From an uncultured Ruminococcus sp. (GTDB taxonomy: Bacteria > Bacillota > Clostridia > Lachnospirales > Lachnospiraceae), in assembly GCA_900555215.1 (NCBI GenBank), contig USKR01000002.1, forward strand, positions 1 through 21,354: a stretch of 21,354 nt of DNA. The letters run 5' to 3'. Under the pieces are notes generated by a model. It made no database searches, had not been told where the DNA came from, and was given only the letters and a program-made list of their open reading frames with translations. Both the position numbers and the translations under genes were made by a program. Shown here piece by piece: positions 13,145-21,315 of this stretch (position 1 is its first letter; each line of letters opens with the position of its first letter).

Positions 13145-15085
13145 ATGGACGAAAGAGGAAGAAGGAGCGCAGTTCCGGGGCGGACCGGCGCAGGCAGTAC
13201 GCGGGGAAGGCGCCCTGGAAGAAATGCCCGGAGACCGGAAAGCAGCAGTCGAGGCTCGGGCAGACGCCCTGTCAGGCGGAGCAGCAGAGCCAGGAGGAGA
13301 CGCCGCAATGCGGTCATACGCTGGCTGATCTTTATTGTGCTGATCATAGCGGCGGCAGGAGGTTTCGTATTCTGGAAAAAATACGGCCCATCAAATGAGA
13401 GAGCTGATCTGAACCAATATTATGAGCTGGATGCGGAAGACGATGTTGCTGTGATAATAAACAATCAAGTGATCAGAAGAGATACGCCGGCAACGGAGGA
13501 TGGGGCTTCTGAAGAGCCATCGCCGGGAAAGGTGATCGACGGACAGTATTATATTGAATACTCTGTTGTCCGTGACAGAATCAATAAGCGGTTTTATTGG
13601 GATCCGAATGAGAATGTCCTGCTGTATACCTTGCCGGGAGGCAGCGTATCGGTAGAAGTGGGAAGCAAAGAATACACGGATATAACGGAACAGAAGAGCG
13701 AAGAGTATGTGATCCTGAAAACAGAAGGCAGGATAGCGTATATTGCGCTTCCGTTTATCCAGGCGTACACAAATATGGAATATGCGGTTTATGATGATCC
13801 TGTAAAAAGGGCTGTCATCACATGTGAGTGGGGAGAGACTCAGACCGCCAGTATTAAGCGCGACACGCAGGTGAGGTATCAGGGCGGTGTAAAGAGTCCG
13901 ATCCTGACTGATGTGAAAAAATCTGATAAAGTGACTGTGCTGGAAGATGAAGACGACTGGATGAAGGTCGGGACGGAGGATGGATTTGTCGGATATGTCC
14001 GCACGGGGGATCTCGGGGATATTGTGGCAGAAACTACATCCAGAGAGTTTGAAGAGCCTGTTTATACAAATATTACCAAAGATTATACTATCAATATGGC
14101 ATGGCATAATGTATCCAATGCAGACGCTAACAGCTATATATTGGAGACGATTGCAGGAACGAAGGGGCTTACGACTATAGCGCCGACATGGTTCAGTTTA
14201 AGTGATACTGAAGGGAATGTAGCTTCCCTCGCAGATCCGGATTATGTAAATTACGCGCATCAGTCTAATCTTGAGGTATGGGCAGTTTTGAGGGATTTCC
14301 ACGGAGGCATTAATTCGTATGATGAAACTTATGAAGTGCTGAGCTATACATCGAAAAGGACAAAGGTCATTAACCAGGTGATCGCTGAGGCGCTCCAGTC
14401 CGGAGTGGACGGAATTAATCTGGATTTTGAACTTATTTCTACGGAATGCGGCGAGCATTATGTCCAGTTTGTGCGTGAGCTGTCTGTCAAATGCAGACAG
14501 AACGGGCTGGTATTTTCGGTGGATAACTATGTGCCCCAGCCATACAATGAACATTACGATATAGAAGAACAGGGCGCTGTTGCAGACTATGTGATAATTA
14601 TGGGATATGACGAGCATACTGACGGCTCGTATGAGGCCGGCTCTGTGGCGTCTATCGGTTATCTTGAAGATGGGATTACGGAAGCGTTGAAATCGGTACC
14701 GGCTGAGAAGCTGGTGGCGGGCGTTCCGTTCTTTACCCGCTTATGGTTTGAAACACCGAAGACAGAGGACGAGCTGGCGGCGGAAGCGGGAACAGAAGCG
14801 GCATCGTATCCGAATAAAGTTACGAGTTATGCATATGGTATGGATGACGCGGCATCGGTCGTGGCAGGAGCCGGGGTGCAGGCTGAATGGGATGACACGG
14901 CAAAACAGAATTATGCACAGTGGGAGGCTGACGGCGGCGTCTATAAGATATGGCTGGAAGATGAACAGTCTCTGGAGGAGAAGCTGAAGGTCATCAAAGC
15001 AAATGATCTTGCCGGAGTGGCGGAGTGGAGCCTGGGCATGGAGAATTCCAGTGTGTGGGATCTGATCCTTCAGTATGTGAACTAA
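13145..15085 (+). CDS. Membrane-anchored GH18 family protein with SH3 domain
   Basis: A 646-residue protein likely to cleave N-acetylglucosamine linkages in peptidoglycan, in the manner of SleL/YaaH-type GH18 enzymes. The first 56 residues are strikingly Arg-rich with no hydrophobic core (for example SRARRRRR). A single membrane span at about 58-77 follows. Next comes a region resembling a copper-amine-oxidase N-terminal-like stalk domain (about 100-225), then an SH3 domain (about 238-290). The GH18 barrel (about 313-646) carries the active-site block DGINLDFE with the catalytic Glu at E429, then VIIMGYDEHTDGS and GVPFFTRLW. The ATG at 13145 has AGGAGGTG upstream; an ATG at 13121 overlaps the -10 box. 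cwlD follows, so a link to spore or wall peptidoglycan is likely, though the promoter looks vegetative. Confidence 0.9.
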   Translation: MDERGRRSAVPGRTGAGSTRGRRPGRNARRPESSSRGSGRRPVRRSSRARRRRRNAVIRWLIFIVLIIAAAGGFVFWKKYGPSNERADLNQYYELDAEDDVAVIINNQVIRRDTPATEDGASEEPSPGKVIDGQYYIEYSVVRDRINKRFYWDPNENVLLYTLPGGSVSVEVGSKEYTDITEQKSEEYVILKTEGRIAYIALPFIQAYTNMEYAVYDDPVKRAVITCEWGETQTASIKRDTQVRYQGGVKSPILTDVKKSDKVTVLEDEDDWMKVGTEDGFVGYVRTGDLGDIVAETTSREFEEPVYTNITKDYTINMAWHNVSNADANSYILETIAGTKGLTTIAPTWFSLSDTEGNVASLADPDYVNYAHQSNLEVWAVLRDFHGGINSYDETYEVLSYTSKRTKVINQVIAEALQSGVDGINLDFELISTECGEHYVQFVRELSVKCRQNGLVFSVDNYVPQPYNEHYDIEEQGAVADYVIIMGYDEHTDGSYEAGSVASIGYLEDGITEALKSVPAEKLVAGVPFFTRLWFETPKTEDELAAEAGTEAASYPNKVTSYAYGMDDAASVVAGAGVQAEWDDTAKQNYAQWEADGGVYKIWLEDEQSLEEKLKVIKANDLAGVAEWSLGMENSSVWDLILQYVN

Positions 15086-15135
15086 GCGGAAAACAGCGGC
15101 AGAAGCTTGTCGAAACGCATATAGCATAGAAAGAG

Positions 15136-15185
15136 ACATCCTCTTTTTGCATATACATTGATATATGTGAAAGGGGGATGTTTTT
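15136..15185 (+). terminator. Long hairpin between GH18 gene and cwlD, carrying the cwlD ribosome site
   Basis: ACATCCTCTTTTTGCATATA (15136-15155) pairs with 15162-15181 over 20 positions including several G-U pairs. The loop is six bases, and T (15181-15185) leads straight into the cwlD ATG. It should end the GH18 transcript. AAGGGGG in the 3' arm is the only ribosome site for cwlD. Confidence 0.8.
15152..15159 (+). promoter_or_regulatory. Weak sigma-E-like -10 for cwlD
   Basis: TATACATT matches 6 of 8 positions of the sigma-E -10 CATACAMT and lies at the top of the hairpin. A start near 15166 would put the transcript inside the 3' arm. No convincing -35 at the right distance is seen; GCATA at 15124-15128 is about 4 nt too far. 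B. subtilis cwlD is sigma-E dependent. Confidence 0.3.
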
Positions 15186-15887
15186 ATGCTTAAAAAAATC
15201 GGTGCAATAGGGGCGTTAGCATTGCTTGTCGGCTTGATCTTTCTGTGCCAGGCGGGGGCTGGATTATTGAGAAAAGGGTTTGCTGACGCGCGGGAAACTT
15301 CGGGCGAAGCGGCGGGCGGAGAAAACTATTTGATCATAATAGATCCGGGGCACGGCGGCCGGGATGCAGGAAAAGTCGGTGTTAACGGAAAAGAGGAAAA
15401 AGAAATAAACTTAAATATTTCTATAAAAATTCAAAAATTATTAAAAGAACAGGGCGTCAAGGTAAAAATGACAAGAACTGAGGATGAGCGTCTCGCGGAA
15501 AATCAAGTGGAGGATCTGAAAGCCCGTACAGATCTTATGAATAAAGAAAAGCCGGATCTTGTTGTCAGTATTCATCAGAACAGCTATCATGAAGAGTCGG
15601 TGAGCGGAGCCCAGGTATTCTATTATACCGATTCCGAGCAGAGTAAGCGCGCGGCGGAGCTGATCCAGGAGGAACTGCAAGAGATAGACCCGCAAAATAC
15701 AAAGCAGGCAAAAGGAAACAATACTTATTATATACTGAAAAAGACAGAAGTACCGGTGGTGATTGCTGAATGCGGATTTTTAAGTAATTATGAAGAGGCG
15801 GATAAGCTGGCGGACGGGGAATATCAGCAGGGGCTGGCGGAGGCGGTTGTTAAGGGGATCCTGCGGTATTTGGAGATGGATGAGTAA
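15186..15887 (+). CDS. cwlD: CwlD, N-acetylmuramoyl-L-alanine amidase for spore cortex
   Basis: A 233-residue amidase that removes stem peptides as the first step towards muramic-delta-lactam in spore cortex, which germination enzymes need. It has an N-terminal membrane or signal segment (about 5-28). The Amidase_3 domain carries the zinc ligands H56 (IIDPGHGGRDAG), E73 (KEINLN) and H130 (VVSIHQNSY), and the catalytic E195 (VIAECGFLSNYEEADKL). The size and the lack of wall-binding domains fit CwlD rather than vegetative autolysins. GGGGG in the preceding hairpin arm, 8-12 nt before the ATG, is the ribosome site. It ends 93 nt before the next gene's preferred start. Confidence 0.92.
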   Translation: MLKKIGAIGALALLVGLIFLCQAGAGLLRKGFADARETSGEAAGGENYLIIIDPGHGGRDAGKVGVNGKEEKEINLNISIKIQKLLKEQGVKVKMTRTEDERLAENQVEDLKARTDLMNKEKPDLVVSIHQNSYHEESVSGAQVFYYTDSEQSKRAAELIQEELQEIDPQNTKQAKGNNTYYILKKTEVPVVIAECGFLSNYEEADKLADGEYQQGLAEAVVKGILRYLEMDE

Positions 15888-15964
15888 AGCGGGGATATAA
15901 GGCGCAGTATGGACTTAGAGATAGGTGAAGGGCGTATAAAAGAGTTTTTTTTTAATGGGAATAA

Positions 15965-15973
15965 TGATATAAT
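15965..15973 (+). promoter_or_regulatory. Extended -10 promoter directly before the sua5 start
   Basis: TGATATAAT at 15965-15973 is a full extended -10 motif. The -35 region is only a run of T. Transcription would start at about 15980-15981, on or next to the ATG, so the message would be leaderless. Confidence 0.45.
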
Positions 15974-15980
15974 AAAATTT

Positions 15981-17507
15981 ATGGAGACAAAGATAAAAAA
16001 AATAGATAAAAACCAAATAGATCAAACGATCATACAGGAAGCGGGAGATATCCTCAAAGGGGGAGGGCTTGTCGCCTTTCCTACAGAGACTGTCTATGGC
16101 CTGGGTGCGGATGCCCTCAAAGAGGAGGCGGCGTTGAAAACTTATGCGGCAAAGGGCCGGCCATCAGATAATCCTCTGATCGTGCATATCGCAGAGTATG
16201 AAGATTTAAAGAAGATTGCGGTAAATATTCCGGCGGAGACAGATATTCTTGCGGCCCATTTCTGGCCGGGGCCCCTTACGATGATCTTCGAGAAGAGCGC
16301 GTCCGTCCCTTACGGAACGACGGGAGGGCTTGACACGGTGGCGGTAAGGATGCCCTCGGACCCGGTGGCTCAGGAGCTGATCCGGGCAGCAGGAGGGTTC
16401 GTATCGGCTCCAAGTGCAAATACCTCCGGGCGTCCCAGTCCGACGACGGCGGAGCATGTGGCAGAGGATCTGGACGGGAAGATCGACATGATCCTCGACG
16501 GCGGCCCGGTGGACATCGGACTGGAGTCCACGATCCTTGATATGACGGTTACTCCGCCTATGATCCTGCGACCGGGGGCGATAACTGCTGAGATGTTCGA
16601 GGAGCTGATCGGAGAAATCAGCGTGGATGAGACTCTGCTGGGCAATGAGAGCAAAAAACCGCCGAAAGCTCCGGGTATGAAATACCGCCATTATGCGCCG
16701 AAAGCGAAATTGCTTATTGTGGAAGGCGATCTCCGGGAAGAGATACTGGCGATAAGACAGCTTGTTTATGCGGCTCACAGAGAGGGGCGGCGTGTCGGAG
16801 TGATCGCCACGACCGAGACGCTTCCCTTCTATAAATATGGAGTTATAAAGAATATCGGAACGAGGGAAAATGAAAAGACGATCGCGCGAAACTTGTACCG
16901 CGTGCTGAGGGAATTTGATGAAGAAGATGTGGAGTTGATTTACAGCGAGTCTTTTGCCGTGCAGGGAATGGGGAAAGCAATTATGAACCGGCTGGAAAAA
17001 GCAGCGGGACATCTGAGGATATCCGCGGCGGCTGTTGTGAAGCAGCAGAAATATCGCCGTGTTACCTTTGTGAGCAGGACAGATTCTGCCAGGGCTCCCA
17101 TGGCGGCAGAAATCCTCAGGCAGTATGAGCTGAAGCAGGAGTATGTGGTGGATTCCAGAGGTCTGGTTGTATTGTTCCCCGAACCGGCAAATCAAAAGGC
17201 TGAGGCAATCATGAAGAGTGCCCGGATGACACTGGGAGATCACGTGTCGCGGCAGTTTGATGAGGAAAACATGCAGGAAGATACATTGGTACTTACTATC
17301 GAAGAGTCTCAGAAGCATAAGATCCTGGCGGAATATGGATCAGAATATAATGTATATACTTTGAATGAATTTGTTGGAGACGATACGAAGATACCGGATC
17401 CGTACGGACAGCCATTGACTGCATACGGAGAATGTTTTGAGGTTTTACGCGGGCTGATTAAGAAGCTGGCAGAAAAATTAGATTCACTTGTGGAGGAAGA
17501 AAGATGA
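15981..17507 (+). CDS. sua5: Threonylcarbamoyl-AMP synthase (Sua5) fused to a serine-for-cysteine LMW phosphatase-like domain
   Basis: A 508-residue fusion. Residues about 10-205 are the YrdC catalytic domain, which makes threonylcarbamoyl-AMP from threonine, bicarbonate and ATP for tRNA t6A ([45 protein letters not shown]). Residues about 230-350 are the Sua5 C-terminal domain after the [11 protein letters not shown] linker. Residues about 360-500 are a low-molecular-weight phosphatase fold. Its P-loop reads [12 protein letters not shown] instead of VCxGNTCRSPMA: the nucleophile position is S365, R371 is kept, and the general-acid DP (D473) is kept in IPDPYG. The domain is probably catalytically dead. 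The start [12 protein letters not shown] is typical but has no ribosome site; an upstream ATG at 15909 adds 24 atypical residues. The stop overlaps upp by 4 nt. Confidence 0.9.
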   Translation: METKIKKIDKNQIDQTIIQEAGDILKGGGLVAFPTETVYGLGADALKEEAALKTYAAKGRPSDNPLIVHIAEYEDLKKIAVNIPAETDILAAHFWPGPLTMIFEKSASVPYGTTGGLDTVAVRMPSDPVAQELIRAAGGFVSAPSANTSGRPSPTTAEHVAEDLDGKIDMILDGGPVDIGLESTILDMTVTPPMILRPGAITAEMFEELIGEISVDETLLGNESKKPPKAPGMKYRHYAPKAKLLIVEGDLREEILAIRQLVYAAHREGRRVGVIATTETLPFYKYGVIKNIGTRENEKTIARNLYRVLREFDEEDVELIYSESFAVQGMGKAIMNRLEKAAGHLRISAAAVVKQQKYRRVTFVSRTDSARAPMAAEILRQYELKQEYVVDSRGLVVLFPEPANQKAEAIMKSARMTLGDHVSRQFDEENMQEDTLVLTIEESQKHKILAEYGSEYNVYTLNEFVGDDTKIPDPYGQPLTAYGECFEVLRGLIKKLAEKLDSLVEEER

Positions 17508-18136
17508 CAGGAAAAGTAACGATTATGGATCACCCGCTGATCGCGCATAAGATCAGCTATATCAGACAGGAGAGTGTGGGCACGAAAGAATTCCGTGAGA
17601 TGATCGGGGAAATCGCTCAGCTTATGTGCTATGAAGCTACGAGGGATCTGAAGTTGAGAGATGTGAAGATCAAGACTCCGATCGCAGAGATGACGGGGAA
17701 AGAGCTGGCGGGGAAGAAGCTCGCTATCGTGCCGATCCTGCGCGCGGGAGTCGGCATGGTGGACGGCATGCTTGCCATGATACCTGCGGCGAAAGTCGGA
17801 CATATCGGTCTGTACCGCGATCCTGAAACACTGGAACCGGTAGAGTATTACTGCAAACTTCCGGCAGACTGCAGCGAGAGAGAGGTATTCGTGGTGGATC
17901 CTATGCTGGCGACAGGCGGATCCAGCGTTGCCGCAATCCGCATGCTGAAAGAAAAAGGAGTGAAAAATATCCGGTTTCTGTGTATCATAGCTGCGCCGGA
18001 AGGATTGAAACGTATGCAGGAAGAACACCCGGATGTGGACATTTATATCGGAGCGCTGGATGAAAGACTGAATGATCACGGCTATATCGTGCCCGGGCTG
18101 GGAGATGCCGGGGACCGTATCTTTGGGACTAAATAA
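17504..18136 (+). CDS. upp: Uracil phosphoribosyltransferase
   Basis: A 210-residue salvage enzyme converting uracil and PRPP to UMP in the cytosol. Seen: [19 protein letters not shown] (72-90), the PRPP loop [15 protein letters not shown] (130-144), and the uracil-binding C-terminus [17 protein letters not shown]. The length is normal. The ATG overlaps the sua5 stop as ATGA, with GGAGGAAG upstream, so translation is probably coupled. It is followed 18 nt later by another pyrimidine gene, comEB. Confidence 0.97.
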   Translation: MTGKVTIMDHPLIAHKISYIRQESVGTKEFREMIGEIAQLMCYEATRDLKLRDVKIKTPIAEMTGKELAGKKLAIVPILRAGVGMVDGMLAMIPAAKVGHIGLYRDPETLEPVEYYCKLPADCSEREVFVVDPMLATGGSSVAAIRMLKEKGVKNIRFLCIIAAPEGLKRMQEEHPDVDIYIGALDERLNDHGYIVPGLGDAGDRIFGTK

Positions 18137-18154
18137 ACAAAGGAGATGGAAGCG

Positions 18155-18652
18155 ATGGCGGAAATGACAGAGAAAAGAGCGGATTATTTAACGTGGGATG
18201 AGTATTTTATGGGGGTGGCAATGCTTTCGGGGATGCGTTCGAAGGATCCGAATACACAGGTTGGGTGCTGTATTGTCAGCCAGGATAACAAAATTCTGTC
18301 AATGGGATATAATGGTTTTCCGATCGGCTGCTCGGACGATGAGTTTCCGTGGGCAAGAGACGGGGAGGATCCGTTGGAGACCAAATATGTCTACTCAACT
18401 CACAGCGAGCTTAACGCTATTTTGAATTACAGCGGCGGAAGCCTTGCGGGCGCTAAGCTTTATGTCTCTCTTTTCCCATGCAATGAATGCGCCAAAGCGA
18501 TCATCCAGGCCGGAATCCGGGAGGTTATCTATGACAGCGATAAATATGCGGATACGCCGAGCGTTGTTGCGTCTAAGAGAATGATGGACGCTGCCGGGGT
18601 AAAATATCATAAATACAATAGAACGAACAGAAAGATTGAGATTGAATTATGA
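18155..18652 (+). CDS. comEB: dCMP deaminase (ComEB family)
   Basis: A 165-residue zinc deaminase, probably converting dCMP to dUMP for thymidylate synthesis. The zinc site is THSELNAI (H83, E85; the middle residue is Ser where many relatives have Ala) plus PCNEC (C109, C112). Also seen are the N-terminal WDEYFMGVAMLSGMRSKDPNTQVGC and GYNGFP. The start at 18155 is chosen because AAAGGAG ends at 18145, 9 nt upstream. The ATG at 18146 abuts that site and is too close. Its stop overlaps the fumarase alpha start as ATGA. The comEB name reflects its family and carries no evidence for competence. Confidence 0.93.
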   Translation: MAEMTEKRADYLTWDEYFMGVAMLSGMRSKDPNTQVGCCIVSQDNKILSMGYNGFPIGCSDDEFPWARDGEDPLETKYVYSTHSELNAILNYSGGSLAGAKLYVSLFPCNECAKAIIQAGIREVIYDSDKYADTPSVVASKRMMDAAGVKYHKYNRTNRKIEIEL

Positions 18653-19494
18653 TACGGACAGTAGAAGTAGAAGAGATTACGAAAAATATCAGGGAAATGT
18701 GTATTGAGGCAAATCATTTCCTTGCGCCTGATATGGGGCGGGCATTGAGCCGGGCTGCGGCTTCGGAGAAATCTCCCCTGGGCAGGCGGATCCTGGGTCA
18801 GCTGGAAGAAAACCTTGAGATCGCGGTTGAAGAGATGATACCTATCTGTCAGGATACGGGGATGGCGGTTGTGTTCATTGAGGTGGGACAGGATGTCCAT
18901 CTGGAAGGCGGAAGCCTGGAAGACGCGGTGAATGAAGGCGTCAGGAGGGGATATGTGGAAGGCTTCTTGCGAAAATCTGTAGTTAAAGACCCGCTGATCC
19001 GTGAAAACACAAAAGATAATACGCCGGCTGTCATCCATACGAAGATTGTGCCGGGAAGCCAGATAAAAGTTACTGTCGCGCCAAAGGGGTTTGGCAGTGA
19101 GAATATGAGCCGCATTTTTATGCTCAAACCGGCAGAAGGTATCGAAGGCGTGAAAAACGCGGTGCTTACCGCTGTTAAGGATGCGGGGCCGAATGCGTGC
19201 CCGCCCATGGTGGTTGGAGTGGGGATTGGCGGTACATTTGAGAAATGTGCTCTCATGGCGAAAGAGGCTCTGACGAGAGATGTGGGGAGCTGTTCTCCGG
19301 TGCCGTATGTAAAAGAGATGGAAGAAGAGCTTCTGGATAAGATCAATGGGCTGGGAATCGGCCCCGGCGGTTTGGGCGGTACGACAACAGCTTTAGCTGT
19401 GAATATTAATACGTATCCTACGCACATTGCCGGGCTTCCGGTGGCGGTAAACATTTGCTGTCATGTGAATCGGCACATCACGCGTACGATTTAG
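18649..19494 (+). CDS. fumA: Class I fumarate hydratase, alpha subunit
   Basis: A 281-residue subunit of the oxygen-sensitive iron-sulfur fumarase (or a close L-tartrate-type dehydratase), interconverting fumarate and malate. Cluster cysteines are seen in MIPICQDTGMAV (C67), GPNACPPMVVGVGIGG (C184) and PVAVNICCHVNRH (C270 or C271). GIGPGGLGGTTTAL is typical of the family. Substrate choice between fumarate and tartrate cannot be settled from sequence alone; the fumarase call rests on overall similarity and on the paired beta subunit. It is coupled to comEB by a 4-nt overlap. Confidence 0.9.
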   Translation: MIRTVEVEEITKNIREMCIEANHFLAPDMGRALSRAAASEKSPLGRRILGQLEENLEIAVEEMIPICQDTGMAVVFIEVGQDVHLEGGSLEDAVNEGVRRGYVEGFLRKSVVKDPLIRENTKDNTPAVIHTKIVPGSQIKVTVAPKGFGSENMSRIFMLKPAEGIEGVKNAVLTAVKDAGPNACPPMVVGVGIGGTFEKCALMAKEALTRDVGSCSPVPYVKEMEEELLDKINGLGIGPGGLGGTTTALAVNINTYPTHIAGLPVAVNICCHVNRHITRTI

Positions 19495-19562
19495 CGCGGC
19501 TGCGGCCGGAGGATGGGAGCCTCCCAAATACTCGGGAAATTTTTGACAGAAAGGATATTTTC

Positions 19563-20126
19563 ATGGATAAGCATATCAGAGTACCTATGGATAAGGAGAC
19601 GGCAAAAACATTGCGTTCTGGTGATTATGTATATTTGACGGGTACTGTTTATACAGCGAGAGATGCAGCACATAAGAGATTGGACGAAACAATCCGAAAA
19701 GGCGGAGAATTACCGTTTGATATAAACGGACAGGTCATCTATTATATGGGACCGTCTCCGGAGAGAGAGGGACGTCCCATCGGTTCTGCCGGTCCTACAA
19801 CTGCAAGCCGTATGGATAAGTATACTCCACGGCTGCTGGACCTGGGGATGGGGGCAATGATCGGGAAAGGAAAGCGGAGTCCCGAAGTGATCGATGCTGT
19901 CGTCCGGAATCAAGCTGTATATTTCGCGGCAGTGGGCGGCGCCGGCGCCCTTTTGTCTAAATGTATTACTTCATCTGAAGTGATCGCGTATGACGATTTG
20001 GGAACGGAGGCGATCCGCAGGCTGGAGATTGAGGATTTCCCGGCAATCGTGGTAATCGACAGCCAGGGAAGCAATCTTTATGAGACTGCGGCAGAAGAAT
20101 ACAGACGGACGGAGGATGAAGAATAG
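19563..20126 (+). CDS. fumB: Class I fumarate hydratase, beta subunit
   Basis: A 187-residue partner of the alpha subunit, carrying the C-terminal hydro-lyase domain. Seen: GDYVYLTGTVYTARDAAHKRL, IYYMGPSP, GSAGPTTASRMDKYTPRLLDLG, MIGKGKRS and FAAVGGAGALLSKCI. The ATG at 19563 has AAAGGAT upstream; a longer frame back to 19455 overlaps fumA and is not credible. The 68-nt gap to fumA contains short inverted repeats (GGGAGCCTCCC) but no terminator. The stop overlaps the plsC GTG by one base. Confidence 0.92.
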   Translation: MDKHIRVPMDKETAKTLRSGDYVYLTGTVYTARDAAHKRLDETIRKGGELPFDINGQVIYYMGPSPEREGRPIGSAGPTTASRMDKYTPRLLDLGMGAMIGKGKRSPEVIDAVVRNQAVYFAAVGGAGALLSKCITSSEVIAYDDLGTEAIRRLEIEDFPAIVVIDSQGSNLYETAAEEYRRTEDEE

Positions 20127-20836
20127 TGAAGCGTATTTTAATGATGGTGCTGAGGAATCTTTATCTGGTGCCATATGGATGGATCCGGCTGTGTTACAGG
20201 GCGGCTCATGTAGATAAATATACAGAAGAGGATATGTATGCGTTCCTCCGGTGGATTGATTTTCGGGCAAACAGAGGAGGCAATGTGCATATAGATGTTC
20301 ATGGAGCGGAGGATATACCGGATAAAGACGGGTTTATGTTTTTTCCAAATCACCAGGGACTCTATGATGTGCTTGCTATTATAGAAGCAAGTCCGCGTCC
20401 CTTTTCTGTTGTGGCAAAAAAAGAGATTGCCAAAATACCGTTTTTGAAGCAGATTTTCGCATGTATGAAAGCGTTTATGCTTGACCGGGAAGATGTGCGT
20501 CAGGCAATGCGGGTTATTGTTAGCGTGACGAAGGAAGTACAGAAAGGGAGGAATTATCTAATCTTTGCAGAGGGGACGCGGTCGAAGAATGGGAACCGTG
20601 TGGGTACATTTAAAGGCGGAAGCTTTAAGGCGGCGACAAAAGCCCGCTGCCCGATCGTACCGGTTGCTCTGATTGATTCCTTTAAGCCTTTCGATACTAA
20701 TACGATAAAGCCGGTGACAGTTCAGGTGCATTTTTTAGAGCCGCTTTTATATGATGACTATAAAGATATGAAGACAACGGAGATTGCCGCGCTCGTGGAA
20801 GAACGTATACAGAATGTGATTGATGCTAACATATGA
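20126..20836 (+). CDS. plsC: 1-acyl-sn-glycerol-3-phosphate acyltransferase
   Basis: A 236-residue membrane-associated acyltransferase that adds the second acyl chain to make phosphatidic acid. Seen: the NHQGLYD block (H76 and D81 of the HX4D catalytic motif), VAKKEIAKIPFLKQIF, the substrate-binding FAEGTRS (148-153), and FKGGSFKAATKARCPIVPVAL. The N-terminal stretch is hydrophobic and amphipathic. The start is GTG, overlapping the fumB stop, with GGAGG about 10 nt upstream. It is the last gene of the sua5 operon; I see no clear GC-rich terminator after it. Confidence 0.92.
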   Translation: MKRILMMVLRNLYLVPYGWIRLCYRAAHVDKYTEEDMYAFLRWIDFRANRGGNVHIDVHGAEDIPDKDGFMFFPNHQGLYDVLAIIEASPRPFSVVAKKEIAKIPFLKQIFACMKAFMLDREDVRQAMRVIVSVTKEVQKGRNYLIFAEGTRSKNGNRVGTFKGGSFKAATKARCPIVPVALIDSFKPFDTNTIKPVTVQVHFLEPLLYDDYKDMKTTEIAALVEERIQNVIDANI

Positions 20837-20884
20837 TAAAAACGGTACAGAGTTCTTGTTTTTGCGATTTTTTTGAAAATCCCG

Positions 20885-20913
20885 TTGACATTAGAAAGTG
20901 TGTTTAGTATAAT
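20885..20913 (+). promoter_or_regulatory. Consensus promoter of the tRNA-Ser gene
   Basis: TTGACA at 20885-20890 and TATAAT at 20908-20913 are both perfect with 17 nt between them. A leader of about 63 nt with a GCACT/AGTGC hairpin precedes the tRNA and is presumably removed in processing. Confidence 0.9.
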
Positions 20914-20982
20914 AATCTTCGCACTGTTAGTGCAAAACTGAATAATTGCTGCAGTTCAGTGCTGCGGTCTCGTTCAGAATCA

Positions 20983-21070
20983 GGAGAAATACTCAAGAGG
21001 CTGAAGAGGCGCCCCTGCTAAGGGTGTAGGTCGGGAAACCGGCGCGAGGGTTCAAATCCCTCTTTCTCCG
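20983..21070 (+). tRNA. tRNA-Ser (anticodon GCU)
   Basis: An 88-nt type II tRNA. The acceptor arms GGAGAAA (20983-20989) and TTTCTCC (21063-21069) pair perfectly, with discriminator G. The anticodon loop CTGCTAA gives GCU, reading AGC and AGU codons. A long variable arm (TAGGTCGGGAAACCGGCG region) is typical of serine tRNAs. The T arm is GAGGG-TTCAAAT-CCCTC. The 3' CCA is not encoded. Confidence 0.96.
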
Positions 21071-21084
21071 TTTGATATTATCAC

Positions 21085-21114
21085 AAAAACTACTGGAGAT
21101 TTCCGGTAGTTTTT
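21085..21114 (+). terminator. Terminator of the tRNA-Ser gene
   Basis: AAAAACTACTGGA (21085-21097) pairs with TCCGGTAGTTTTT (21102-21114) with one G-U pair and a 4-nt loop, ending in a T-run. Confidence 0.9.
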
Positions 21115-21203
21115 GTATCTAAAAAGTTAAATTGTGGATAATATCATGTAAAAACACCAGATATAGTGCCGGAAATTAAACTTGAAAAAGTTGTAAAAAG
21201 GTG

Positions 21204-21233
21204 TTGACAAACACTTGGTAAAAATGGTAATAT
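21204..21233 (+). promoter_or_regulatory. Upstream promoter (P1), probably of an rRNA operon
   Basis: TTGACA at 21204-21209, 18 nt spacer, TGG-TAATAT with the -10 at 21228-21233. It faces the window end together with P2. Confidence 0.75.
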
Positions 21234-21286
21234 ATCTAAGCTGACTCGTGAGAGACAGCGAAAAACAAAATAAATCAAAAAAGTTC

Positions 21287-21315
21287 TTGACAAACGAAAT
21301 GAGATTTGATAAAAT
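21287..21315 (+). promoter_or_regulatory. Downstream promoter (P2), probably of an rRNA operon
   Basis: TTGACA at 21287-21292, 17 nt spacer, TGA-TAAAAT with the -10 at 21310-21315. After it, CTGTCG and CGACAG (21323-21343 region) form a leader hairpin, followed by AACCTTGA, a sequence style common just ahead of clostridial 16S genes. The 16S gene itself is outside the window. Confidence 0.75.

Noticed and set aside
19495..19562. Attenuator between fumA and fumB
   Set aside because: GGGAGCCTCCC is self-complementary but has no usable loop, and no terminator structure follows.
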